DNA of 46,188 bases from an uncultured Alphaproteobacteria bacterium (GTDB lineage Bacteria > Pseudomonadota > Alphaproteobacteria > Caulobacterales > Caulobacteraceae), in the NCBI GenBank assembly GCA_903860975.1, contig CAIOSI010000010.1:1-46188 (forward strand), given 5' to 3'. Position numbers and translations under genes: made by a program. Of the stretch, positions 32,191-40,474 are shown piece after piece (position 1 is the first letter of the stretch; the number at the start of each line of letters is the position of its first letter). The notes under the pieces were generated by a model. It was not told the DNA's origin and did not search any database. It saw only the letters and a program-made list of their open reading frames with translations.

Positions 32191-33219
32191 TCACCTTCCA
32201 CCTTTGGCAGCCGCTTCTGCGAGCCTGGCGCCGCGGAGGATCCCGCCCATCGCGTAGTTCCCCTCGTGGCAGGCGTATTCGTAGATCTGACCCTTGGCGG
32301 GCTTAAAGGCATATTCGCCCGACCAGGCTTGCGTGTAGTGCGCCGCATCCTCAACTTTGAACTGATAGAGAAGTTCGTCCTTGGCGATCCGCTTGAAACG
32401 CTCCGTCACCGTGCCCTGCGCTGAAACCGGCGTCACGGTCCGTCCTTCTTGGATGGGGTTGACGTTCTTCGTCTCGGCAACAAGCGTATCGCCTTCCCAC
32501 CACGCCACCGTATCGCCCAGCCAGGGCCTGATTATGGCGGGCTGGTGAGATGCGCGGGCCTTTGCCGCGGATGCGAAGATCGGGGCGATCCGCACATCGT
32601 GGTTCATCTCCAGGTCGATTACGAAGTAGCCCGGCGTGACGAAGAAGCTGTAGTTGTTGTTATAGAGCGCGTTCAGCATGATGGGCCCGCCGGCGTCGCT
32701 CTGTGCGATCAGGCAACGCTCGCGGAGGGGAAGATCCTCTGGACCCGCATATGCGCCCTTTCCGGACCGATACTCGACACCGTCGCGAAGCGTGAGCGCC
32801 AGGCTCTTCTGGCGATTGCGGAATGGCATCTTCCCATCGGCGGGACTGGTGATAAATGAGGACCGTGCTTCTCCACGAACGCGCATAAGCCCGTCGCCGG
32901 AATCGATCCAGAAGGCGTTGTATCCGGCCTGGCTGTTCTCATCCTTAAAGGTGCCCTGGCTGAGGTCCGAGGCCCCGTTTGCCGCTTCGCGCCGCGCGGT
33001 CGTCGCCTTTTCCACCGCGTCGGCTCGGTCCTTCGGAACGACAAGCTGAGAATAGGTTACGGGTCGCTCAAGTTGGGTGACGGTCGCGTTCGTCCAGACC
33101 CCCTCGAAATTTCGCGCCAAGGCAGACGGCGCTGCGGCTTGCTGCTGGGACTGAGCCAAGGCCGGGCTGGCAAGGAACATGGCCAGCATGGCGGCCTTAC
33201 ATTTGATGCCTTTTATCAT
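32191..33219 (-). CDS. Secreted protein of unknown function, 342 aa
   Basis: A signal peptide (about 1-22, ending SPALAQ) directs it to the periplasm or outside. The mature protein has many aromatic and charged residues and no recognised catalytic motif. Its C-terminus, YEYACHEGNYAMGGILRGAR, matches a signature common in secreted proteins of Acidobacteria and Sphingomonadales that remain uncharacterised. It also has a GDTVAWWEGDTLVAETKNVN segment typical of the same group. AGGAGG lies eight bases before the ATG. Function unknown; the group is often found with exported catabolic enzymes. Confidence 0.75.
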   Translation of the reverse strand: MIKGIKCKAAMLAMFLASPALAQSQQQAAAPSALARNFEGVWTNATVTQLERPVTYSQLVVPKDRADAVEKATTARREAANGASDLSQGTFKDENSQAGYNAFWIDSGDGLMRVRGEARSSFITSPADGKMPFRNRQKSLALTLRDGVEYRSGKGAYAGPEDLPLRERCLIAQSDAGGPIMLNALYNNNYSFFVTPGYFVIDLEMNHDVRIAPIFASAAKARASHQPAIIRPWLGDTVAWWEGDTLVAETKNVNPIQEGRTVTPVSAQGTVTERFKRIAKDELLYQFKVEDAAHYTQAWSGEYAFKPAKGQIYEYACHEGNYAMGGILRGARLAEAAAKGGR

Positions 33220-33521
33220 CGCCTCATCCTCCTTGGCTTCACCGCTCCAGCGCTCTGCCGGCGCTTTGCAAAACCTTAGACCTAGTTACGCTCTTCCGCG
33301 CGCCCGATGATAGTCAAGGCAACAGATCGGGCCAGCTCCTCGAGCGTTCCATTCATCCACCCAGTACCAGTCTTCGTCACTGTTCTAAGGCTTGGCTGAC
33401 GAGCGATCGGGCCGCCTGGGGGCTGTTGGCTGCTGGGTCATTACGACGAGCCTGCCGGATGTGGCGAACCTGCCTTGGCTCGGCGTTTCGTCGGGCCGGT
33501 GGCATTTGGAGGGGGGCACCG

Positions 33522-33790
33522 ATCGGCGGGCGGCGGATATTACTTTGGCGCGCAGTCGACGACGAAGGCTCGGTCCTCGCCGTTTTGGTCCAGAAACGCC
33601 GCCAAGGCGACGGCTGAAAAACCGGGAGGTTCACTGCGACCTCGTCACGATCGACAAGCCCATATCCGGATGCCGTGCGGCACACGCTTTCGGGCTTGTC
33701 CGTCGCGACCGGCCTGGCGTCATTGGCGACATCAATCGCGGTCAAAACGACCACACCCGGCTCCCCCTGATCTTTCGCAAAGGCCTGTAA
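33522..33790 (+). pseudogene. Decayed IS6-family transposase fragment with a frameshift
   Basis: The first frame (from about 33522 to the TGA at 33615) reads RRILLWRAVDDEGSVLAVLV then QKRR. This is the central catalytic motif of IS6-family transposases (L-W-R-A-V-D-x-x-G-x-V-L-D-V-L-V-Q-x-R-R). Homology then continues in another frame to 33790 (LVTIDKPISGCRAAHAFGLV, then NRGQNDH), corresponding to the V-T-D-K-x-x-S-Y and N-N-R-A-E-x-x-H region. Both ends are missing, and no terminal inverted repeats were found. The element is inactive. The surrounding gap 33220-33919 contains nothing else recognisable. Confidence 0.6.
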
Positions 33791-33919
33791 ACCCTTAGAG
33801 CCCAGGCCCACACCGAACGGGCGGGTGCGACCCGGGCCGTTTGAATCGGAGGCGAGGGGGCCTCTTGTGGCCTAGCTGAGTTCAGGTTTCAAAACCGGAG
33901 GCGAAGCTTGCGACCCGCG

Positions 33920-35911
33920 CTATCTCGATGCGACCTTCGCCGGCGGTGGGCCAGGCGGTGGCCCGCCGAGCATCTTCATGACCGGTTCCAGTTCCTTGGC
34001 TTCGAGGCCGCCATCTTTGTTCAAATCCAGTTGCTCGAAGTGTGGTCGGATCGCATCGCCTAGGGGGCCCCGCAGTTCGTTTTTCTGGATTTTCCCGTCG
34101 AAATTGCTGTCCATCATGCCGATCAGGCGGGTCTTCAGCATGTCGTCGTCGTAGGCGGTCTGCTTGGCAGCGGTCTCATCGATCCAGCGGTAACGGAGCT
34201 GGGTGTAGAACATCTCTTCGAACGACTGGTCGCCCCAAACGACTTCCTTGTTTGGATCCGGGTTCGCCGCGTTTCGCTTGGAATTGTCGTAGATGTAGGT
34301 GGCGACCAGCTTTGAGCCTGCCGGCACCTTGATCGGCTCTGCGAACTCATACATCCGCTGCCAGTTGAAATCGTAATGCGGAACGTTGAGAATCTGCTTT
34401 TCTGACCCGTCCGGATAACGGATCTTTAGGTCCGAATAGGTCCCGCGGTAGTGCGCGTGCACGACGGCCGAATACAACAGCGCCTCATGCGGGAAGTCGA
34501 GGTAGCTCACCTCCTTATGCGCCTCAGTGTTCGCCGGGATCTTGATGAATTGGTTCACGATGACGTTCTCGCGCATCATCAGTTCCGGCGTCTCTCCGGG
34601 CTTGTAGAAGTAGAGTCCGATCTGCTGGGTCGAGAGTACCTCTTTGCCAAAGGGCGTGTAGTGCAACTGGTATCCGATCGATCCGCCAGCCGGGATATAG
34701 CTGCCGATGCCGGCGGGCTGCACAATACTTTCCATGCCCACCGTGTAGCCGCCGATGCTGCCGCCCCAAGTCGTCATGCCGCCCAGTTTGCTCTGGCCCG
34801 CTGGGATATAGCCGGACAGGATGTGGTGTACGGCCTGGCGCTGCTGGACACGCGCAGTCGAGGCCTTCAACCAGCGACCTTCGGTTAGGGGATTGGTCAT
34901 TACGGGGTACTGGTAATCTACGACCCCGCTGGCAGGGATCTTGTAGGATGGAATTTCGATAACCAGATCCGGCTTGCCGAGCGGCCACTCAGGCGCCACA
35001 TGCCGGACTTGCGCAAGACGGTCGGGACCATCGCCACGTGGTGCGCCAGCCTCGATCCAGCGGACCATGGTCTTGATCTGCTCGGGCGAGAGGCTCTTGT
35101 CTTCCTTGAAATGGCCCACCTTCGGGTCGGCATCCCACGGTGGCATGCGGCCCGTCCGCAGCGTTTCGCGGATCATGGGCGCAAAGCCCTTGACCTTGGC
35201 GTAGCCGTCCAGGGCGAAAGGCGCGATGCCGCCTTGTTCGTGGCAGGCGATGCACTTGGTCTCGATGATCGGCGCGATGGTGTGGGAGTAGGAGATCTTC
35301 TCAGCAGCCGCCTTGGCTTCGGCGCTGCGGTTAGGGAAGCTGATCTTGGCGCCCGTCACCGGTGTCTGTGTCACCGCCGGAGCTTTACCGGCGAGGAGCG
35401 CGTCCAGCGCAGACGCTGCCCCGGTCTTGCCGTCTCCGAGCGCGCCCCGGTAGACGATCCGCCAGGTTCGGGGGTCGATCACGAACGCCTCGGACACCCG
35501 CTCGGCACCCAGCTGGTCGCCGGCAAGCTGGTTTTCGTCCATGAGGATAGGCTGGGTGAGGCCGAGCCTCGTTGCCTCCGCCAGGGCGGCGGCGCGAGTG
35601 TCCTTGCCGCTCGAATTCAACATCATCACCTTCACGCCCTTGGGCGTGTAGGTCGCGTTGATCTGTTCCAGGGCGGGCACCAGCTTGCGGATCTCGGGGC
35701 TTGCGACCTGATACATGACGAGCACGACGGCCGGCGCGTCATGGTAGCGGTAAAGGTCCTCAGAATGGCCGGTCGCGGTCACGAGGCGGAAGTTGTCGAC
35801 CTGCGATGGCGCGGCTGTCGAAACGGCCTGCGCGCCGATCGCCTGGATTGCGCCGATGAGCGACATGCTGAGCGCCAGGCCCAGCGTTGGAACAATCATG
35901 ACGCGGCGCAT
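33920..35911 (-). CDS. Exported redoxin / cytochrome c / copper-monooxygenase-like / EF-hand fusion, 663 aa
   Basis: The start at 35911 is preferred over one seven codons upstream because AGGAAG precedes it and it begins the signal sequence (MRRVMIVPTLGLALSMSLIG). Then come a thioredoxin/AhpC-like domain (about 35-175, without the C-x-x-C motif), a cytochrome c haem motif CIACH near residue 220 with a distal MPPW, and a PHM-like ascorbate-dependent copper monooxygenase region (VHHILSGY, LHYTPFG, HAHYRG). At the C-terminus are two EF-hand-like loops (DSNFDGKIQKNE, DLNKDGGLEAKE) and a Pro-rich tail. Such fusions occur in Acidobacteria and Planctomycetes. Activity is not known; it is probably periplasmic and redox-active. 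Confidence 0.82.
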   Translation of the reverse strand: MRRVMIVPTLGLALSMSLIGAIQAIGAQAVSTAAPSQVDNFRLVTATGHSEDLYRYHDAPAVVLVMYQVASPEIRKLVPALEQINATYTPKGVKVMMLNSSGKDTRAAALAEATRLGLTQPILMDENQLAGDQLGAERVSEAFVIDPRTWRIVYRGALGDGKTGAASALDALLAGKAPAVTQTPVTGAKISFPNRSAEAKAAAEKISYSHTIAPIIETKCIACHEQGGIAPFALDGYAKVKGFAPMIRETLRTGRMPPWDADPKVGHFKEDKSLSPEQIKTMVRWIEAGAPRGDGPDRLAQVRHVAPEWPLGKPDLVIEIPSYKIPASGVVDYQYPVMTNPLTEGRWLKASTARVQQRQAVHHILSGYIPAGQSKLGGMTTWGGSIGGYTVGMESIVQPAGIGSYIPAGGSIGYQLHYTPFGKEVLSTQQIGLYFYKPGETPELMMRENVIVNQFIKIPANTEAHKEVSYLDFPHEALLYSAVVHAHYRGTYSDLKIRYPDGSEKQILNVPHYDFNWQRMYEFAEPIKVPAGSKLVATYIYDNSKRNAANPDPNKEVVWGDQSFEEMFYTQLRYRWIDETAAKQTAYDDDMLKTRLIGMMDSNFDGKIQKNELRGPLGDAIRPHFEQLDLNKDGGLEAKELEPVMKMLGGPPPGPPPAKVASR

Positions 35912-36299
35912 GAAAAGTCTTCCTAAATCCATATTTTACGGAGAACGCCGACACGATACCCACTTCGAAATTCAAATCGACCAAAAAATGACGAGGGCGT
36001 CATCTTTTGGGCCAATGGTTGGGGCCACTCAATCGGAAGCCATGACGGCCTAGCGTGCGCGTCGTGCTCTGGGGCGTCACCGACCTATTTATCTGACACA
36101 GTTCGGATGCTCCGAAGGTCTGCTGCTGAGGTTGACGCCAAAATCTGCCGTCCGCTGAGGCGCTCTAAATATCTATAGCTGTTGGTGTTCACGACACGAA
36201 GTTCGAAGACTGAATTTCGACCTGTCGGGAGCCGAAACGCCGGCCGTGCGTTTGGACATACAAGCGTGACTGCGCGCCCGCACAAAGGTTTCCCCGCCT
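35912..36299. other. Gap between the redoxin fusion gene and the RcnB-like gene
   Basis: About 390 bases between divergent genes. It must hold both promoters, but I could not point to clear elements. No protein-like frame, repeat or RNA gene seen. Confidence 0.35.
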
Positions 36300-37034
36300 A
36301 TGAAAAGGTTCCTTCTTGCCGCCGTCTTTGCGGTTACGGCGATATCCAGCAGCACAGCCTGGGCTCAACAACGGGAATCTCGCGGCGAAAGCGGCCAGCC
36401 GGAACAGTCACGCCAGCAACAGAGGCAGGGCAATCAACAAGGCAACCAGCCACAACGGCAACCACAGCGCCAGGCTCAGACGCAACCGCCGCCGCAATCC
36501 CAGTCCCAGCGCCAACCCCAACAGCAAGTTCAGCGTCTGCCTCAGGCCCAATATCAAGCCCAGACGCAACGCCAACCCCAAACCCAAAACCAGGCCCAAA
36601 ACCAGACCCAAAAGCAGACCCAAAACCCAGGCCAAAACCAGCATCAGCCGCGACAGCAAGCCCAGCAGAGCGACCCCGTCCGGGCGCGCGCGGAAAGCCA
36701 AACCCAGCCGCCACGGCAAGCCCAGGCACAGGTCCAACGCCAGGGCGGCCCTGCGCCGCGCGGCGCAGGGTTCACCTACAGCGGCCGCCAGTACGCGAAG
36801 ATCCAGGCGCCCAGCTACGGCTACCCCCAAGGCTACGGCTATCGCCGCTGGGCCGTTGGCCAGGATCTGCCGATGCTGTTCCTGAGCGCCCGGTATTTCT
36901 TCAACAGCTACGACGACTACGATATCGCCGCGCCGCCCTATGGCTTCCATTGGGTTCGCTACGGACCAGACCTACTGCTCGTCAGCGACCGCACCGGCCG
37001 GATTCGCCAAGTGATTTACGGGGTATTTTACTAG
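36300..37034 (+). CDS. RcnB-like periplasmic protein with a long Gln-rich region, 244 aa
   Basis: A signal peptide (MKRFLLAAVFAVTAISSSTA, cleavage after WAQ) is followed by a very Gln-rich low-complexity stretch (about residues 25-155). The C-terminal domain matches RcnB, a small periplasmic protein linked to nickel/cobalt homeostasis in E. coli: YRRWAVGQDLPMLFLSARYF, then PPYGFHWVRYGPDLLLVSDR and IRQVIYGVFY. In alphaproteobacteria such proteins are common, and their role in metal control is unproven. The low-complexity part is far longer than in E. coli RcnB. No metal-efflux gene lies next to it here. Confidence 0.82.
   Translation: MKRFLLAAVFAVTAISSSTAWAQQRESRGESGQPEQSRQQQRQGNQQGNQPQRQPQRQAQTQPPPQSQSQRQPQQQVQRLPQAQYQAQTQRQPQTQNQAQNQTQKQTQNPGQNQHQPRQQAQQSDPVRARAESQTQPPRQAQAQVQRQGGPAPRGAGFTYSGRQYAKIQAPSYGYPQGYGYRRWAVGQDLPMLFLSARYFFNSYDDYDIAAPPYGFHWVRYGPDLLLVSDRTGRIRQVIYGVFY
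36400..36760 (+). repeat. Gln-codon-rich low-complexity tract within the RcnB-like gene
   Basis: CAA and CAG codons alternate with codons for Thr, Arg, Pro and Asn in irregular short units (for example the AAACCCAAAACCAGGCCC type around 36580-36630). It is an imperfect tandem expansion and probably variable between strains. Confidence 0.7.
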
Positions 37035-37040
37035 GGCCAT

Positions 37041-37108
37041 TGGGTAGGAGGACCTCCTACCCAGCGACAGGCAAAACGCAGGCAGACAGGCTCGCGCAAT
37101 TTTGCCTG
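37041..37108 (+). terminator. Two consecutive inverted repeats after the RcnB-like gene
   Basis: The first, at 37041-37063, is a perfect 11-base inverted repeat around one central A (TGGGTAGGAGG and its complement). The second pairs CAGGCAAAA (37068-37076) with TTTTGCCTG (37100-37108). They start six bases after the stop codon. The first is a likely terminator or operator; a T run is present in the arm of the second. Confidence 0.5.
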
Positions 37109-37350
37109 ATTAAATTGTCGAAGCCTCACGCCACTTCCTTGGGTTAGCGGGCCAACCTCTATCTCGGTTTCGAATGCCCATCGGTCTGCCTGAGCTGTCC
37201 AGCGGGTGCTGACCAAGCACCGGCCGGCAGCCAGCCTAAAGACCCACGAACTGAAGGTGATCAGCCCGATAATGCTGGCGCTGATTGATCTCAATCAAGG
37301 CCCTGCGTTTACGAACCGGCAGACTAGCGATGATCCAGAGGAGGCCTTCA

Positions 37351-37791
37351 ATGTGGTGCTGTACGAGGGGTGGCATCCGACGCAAAGCCATTGGTGCGAC
37401 GGGAGCCGTGGCTTTTATAGCCTTATTGCTTTCCAGCTGTGCGCCGGCGGCCAACACGGGTCCAACGGCCGTGGCAGATGGGGTGCGGTTCGATTACGCG
37501 CTCGCTTCAGCGGGCGCGTCAGACCTTTTTCACGTGACGCTAACCCTGGCTGACGCGAAGAGCGGTGCACAGATCACGGATGCGACAGTGGCTATGAACC
37601 TATTCGGGCCCGGCTATCCGGGCGGGACACTGGTGAGCCTGAACAAGGTGACGGGTGCGCACGTCACCTATGTCGCCGACGTCGCCCTTCGCCAGTCTGC
37701 TGACTATCAGCTGACGTTTCAGGTGAATCGGCCCCCGCCAGCAGACTCCGCCCAAGTTGCGTTTACCGCAACGCGACCCGCCGCCAGCTGA
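37351..37791 (+). CDS. Small lipoprotein with a YtkA/FixH-like beta domain, 146 aa
   Basis: The ATG at 37351 follows AGGAGG at good spacing; starts further upstream lack support. The leader ends in L-L-S-S-C, a clear lipobox, so the protein is probably anchored in a membrane facing the periplasm. The mature part is an all-beta domain (FHVTLTLADAKSGAQITDAT, AMNLFGPGYPGG, YQLTFQVNRP) like YtkA/FixH-type domains, which occur in copper-related and oxidase-assembly proteins. No Met/His metal cluster is seen, so metal binding is not supported. It is preceded by 316 bases with only the repeats at 37041-37108. Confidence 0.65.
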   Translation: MWCCTRGGIRRKAIGATGAVAFIALLLSSCAPAANTGPTAVADGVRFDYALASAGASDLFHVTLTLADAKSGAQITDATVAMNLFGPGYPGGTLVSLNKVTGAHVTYVADVALRQSADYQLTFQVNRPPPADSAQVAFTATRPAAS

Positions 37792-37823
37792 CGACGGCAC
37801 CGTCATCCTTGCAGCCTATTGGC

Positions 37824-37840
37824 GCGGCCATAATGGCCGC
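37824..37840 (+). terminator. Hairpin after the lipoprotein gene
   Basis: GCGGCCA-TAA-TGGCCGC forms a perfect seven-base-pair stem 33 bases after the stop codon. No T run follows, so it may be a weak terminator. Confidence 0.4.
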
Positions 37841-38012
37841 TCTCAGCCTGCATTTCGGGGCCTGTGAGCACAGCTCATAAAGATCAGGCGACTGCGACGC
37901 AGGCTATCTGGATTGTGAAAGGGTAGGGCAACTCACATTGAGCTGCAGTTGAGGGGTCACTTCGCTTGATCCTTCGCAAGGAACGCCCGTCAGGCTTGTG
38001 GCAGGTTGTGGA

Positions 38013-39431
38013 ATGTTCTCAGTCGTCGCTCACCATCGTCTTGGCGGTTTTCTCCTGGCGGGCGTGGTCGTCTTTGGACCGATCGTTTCGCGCGCTCAGA
38101 CGCCAGCAGCCTGGACTCCCTTCGAGCGCAGCATTGCGCTGCGCAGCCTGCGCGACGCCGGGGATCTCGAAGGTGTCCCGGATGTGACACTCACCGACCC
38201 GGCCCTTTCCGAAGCGTTACTGCGGCGGGCCCGGATCGAACTCGGCCAGCGCATTCGGCCGAGCGCGGTGGATCGGTTCTGGGCGATCGAGCCGCCCCGC
38301 CGCGAGGTCGCAACGGAGTTAGCCGAAGCCCGCCGCGATGGCCGATTGACGGATTGGCTCGCCAGCCTTTCACCGCCAGCTTCGGCCTATCGCGCCCTGA
38401 CCGTGGTCGCAAAGCGCTATCGCCAAATCGTCGCGCGGGGTGGCTGGGCGAAGTTGCCGAACAGCCAAGTCCTCGGAATCGGCAATCGTGGCGTTGCGGT
38501 CCAGGCGCTTCGCCGACGCCTGCTGGCCGAGGACTACAACGGCGGTACTGGTCGCGACCCTTCGGACTTCGATGCCGTGCTCAAGGACGCTCTTGTGGCG
38601 TTCCAGAGAACCCACGGGCTGCCCAGAACAGGCCGGCTCGATGCGGCGACGCGCGCGGCGCTGGATGTCCCGGCGCGGGACCGGTTGGATCAGATCACCG
38701 CCAATTTGGAACGCTGGCGATGGCTGCCGCACACTCTCCCAGACGACCGCCTGGAGCTGGACGTGGCCGGCCAGGCGGCCGTGTTGTTCGCCGACGGCGC
38801 GCCCACGCTGGACATGAAGGTGATCGTCGGTGATCCACGCCACCCCACTCCGATGTTCGTTTCGCACCTGACGGCGGTGGTGTTCGATCCGCCCTGGAAC
38901 GTGCCCCGCGACATTGCCAAGGCCGAGATCCTGCCCAAGGCGTCCAAGGACCCGGGTTACCTTGTTCGCAATAACTTCGTGTGGGCCGACGGCCGGCTGC
39001 AGCAGCTGCCGGGTCCGAAGAATGCGCTGGGCGACATCAAATTCGACCTCCCGAGTCCGTTCGGTGTCTATCTGCACGATACCCCAGCCAGGTCGTTGTT
39101 CGCGCGACCCGCACGCGCGCTAAGTCACGGCTGCATGCGCCTGGAGAAGCCGCAGGCGCTGGCCGAGGCGCTGCTGACGCCACAGGGCTGGACGCCACAG
39201 GCGATCGCCTTGGCCGTCGCTGCGGGGCATACTCGTACGACCATGCTTCAACGGACCCTGCCGCTCTACGTCGTCTACTGGACGGTGATCGTCCAATCGG
39301 ACGGCGAGACGCAGTTCCGCCCCGACATCTATGGTTGGGATCGCAAACTCACCCAAGCTCTTGCGAGCGCCCCGGCTGAGAGTGCGTCTACGCCTACACC
39401 CGTCACGGACTGCGCCGTTGTGTCCAGTTGA
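38013..39431 (+). CDS. L,D-transpeptidase of the YcbB/LdtD type, about 472 aa
   Basis: A periplasmic enzyme that makes 3-3 cross-links in peptidoglycan. It has a leader (GGFLLAGVVVFGPIVSRAQ), the YcbB scaffold region, a peptidoglycan-binding domain (VLGIGNRGVAVQALRRRL to DALVAFQRTHGLPRTGRLD) and the catalytic YkuD domain with Cys374 in SHGCMRLEKP and an upstream H-D-T-P. These match E. coli YcbB, though the protein is shorter (E. coli has about 615 aa). The start is ambiguous: GTG 37998 or ATG 38013. I use the ATG, preceded by GCAGG. The YcbK-type endopeptidase gene follows by 32 bases, the same order as in enterobacteria. Confidence 0.88.
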   Translation: MFSVVAHHRLGGFLLAGVVVFGPIVSRAQTPAAWTPFERSIALRSLRDAGDLEGVPDVTLTDPALSEALLRRARIELGQRIRPSAVDRFWAIEPPRREVATELAEARRDGRLTDWLASLSPPASAYRALTVVAKRYRQIVARGGWAKLPNSQVLGIGNRGVAVQALRRRLLAEDYNGGTGRDPSDFDAVLKDALVAFQRTHGLPRTGRLDAATRAALDVPARDRLDQITANLERWRWLPHTLPDDRLELDVAGQAAVLFADGAPTLDMKVIVGDPRHPTPMFVSHLTAVVFDPPWNVPRDIAKAEILPKASKDPGYLVRNNFVWADGRLQQLPGPKNALGDIKFDLPSPFGVYLHDTPARSLFARPARALSHGCMRLEKPQALAEALLTPQGWTPQAIALAVAAGHTRTTMLQRTLPLYVVYWTVIVQSDGETQFRPDIYGWDRKLTQALASAPAESASTPTPVTDCAVVSS

Positions 39432-39463
39432 AGTTTCGTCCAGAGCCAGGCTAGCTTGGAGAC

Positions 39464-40012
39464 ATGTCGATAGCGCGACGTTCGTTGCTGAGAGGCGCAT
39501 TGGGTCTTGCCGGAGCCTCGGCGTTCACTCGCCTTGGCTGCGCCGCGGACTTGGCACCACGCAGTCTGTCGCTTTTCAATCTACATACGGGCGAAAGCCT
39601 CCAGGCGATCTTCTTTGAGGATGGGGCCTACGTGCCCGACGCGCTGTCGGCGGCCGACCGGCTACTGCGGGACTTTCGCACGGGCACGATCCATCCCATC
39701 GCGCCTGGCCTGCTCGACCTCGTGGCCACGATCACGAACCGATTGGACACGCGTCAGGCCGTTCAGGTCATCTGCGGCTACCGTTCGCCACAGACCAACG
39801 CGGCTCTGCACGCCCGCAGCAACGCGGTGGCTGCCCACAGTCTGCATATGGACGGCATGGCGATGGACATCCGTATTCCCGGTGTGAAGCTGGCGCACAT
39901 TCGCGACGTGGCCTTGTCAATGCAACGCGGCGGAGTCGGGTTCTATCCGGGCTCCGACTTTGTCCATGTTGACGTCGGCCGAGTGCGCCGCTGGGGGGGT
40001 AACGCGGCATAG
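39464..40012 (+). CDS. YcbK/MepK-type murein endopeptidase (DUF882, M15 family), 182 aa
   Basis: A zinc peptidase that probably cuts peptidoglycan cross-links. It has a twin-arginine-like leader (SIARRSLLRGALGLAGASAF) for export, then the M15 motifs: CGYRSPQTNAALHA, the metal site HSLHMDGMAMDIRIPG (His and Asp ligands), and FVHVDVG with the last His. The set of ligands looks complete. It is 32 bases after the L,D-transpeptidase gene; E. coli MepK cleaves 3-3 bonds made by L,D-transpeptidases, so the pair makes and trims the same type of cross-link (inference from the homologues). Its length is typical. Confidence 0.88.
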   Translation: MSIARRSLLRGALGLAGASAFTRLGCAADLAPRSLSLFNLHTGESLQAIFFEDGAYVPDALSAADRLLRDFRTGTIHPIAPGLLDLVATITNRLDTRQAVQVICGYRSPQTNAALHARSNAVAAHSLHMDGMAMDIRIPGVKLAHIRDVALSMQRGGVGFYPGSDFVHVDVGRVRRWGGNAA

Positions 40013-40474
40013 CCCTTGGGTCATACGAGCGTGACCTTCGTCTAAAATAGAAATAAATATATAAATCAATATTTTAATACATATCAGACAGCCGGCTGAA
40101 GCGTGACTCGCCCCCGGTTGGACCCAAATCATCCAATCCACGGCAGACGTCTAGCCGAGGCCCGTCCGCCGCTTAGACGGGGCAGTTGAACGTCGTTGGC
40201 AAGCCTTAAGCCTAGGCTGGTCGCAGGGTTGTGACGGCCACCACCTGCAAATCGCAAGCGACAGAAGCCTACGCCCCCCGCTGATGATGACCTTGCTCGG
40301 AACCGCCGAAACAGGTCGTGGGGCTTCCTCTCTCGGGCCATTTCACCCGACGAAGACCAGCCTCTTGATGGCCTGGGCATTTACGCCGCCAATACCCGGG
40401 GCCAGCGTCGACGGCGAACCCGGATTTCGACTTGAGCTTAACGCGCAAGCCGTCGGCTTCTCAGAGTCGAACGT
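40013..40474. other. Gap with a short AT-rich segment
   Basis: A 460-base gap between two genes that point toward each other, so it should contain terminators. At about 40044-40086 the sequence is almost only A and T with one or two G/C. No gene, repeat or clear hairpin was recognised. Confidence 0.35.

Noticed and set aside
35000..35926. Open frame of 308 codons on the plus strand
   Set aside because: It is antisense to the redoxin/cytochrome c fusion gene and Arg/His/Gly-rich, as expected for a shadow frame in GC-rich DNA.
36400..36760. Possible CRISPR-like repetition
   Set aside because: Units are irregular, have no constant repeat or spacer length and lie within a coding frame.
36182..37147. 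Other long frames overlapping the RcnB-like gene
   Set aside because: They arise from the repetitive Gln codons read out of frame. Only the frame at 36300-37034 has a signal peptide and an RcnB domain.
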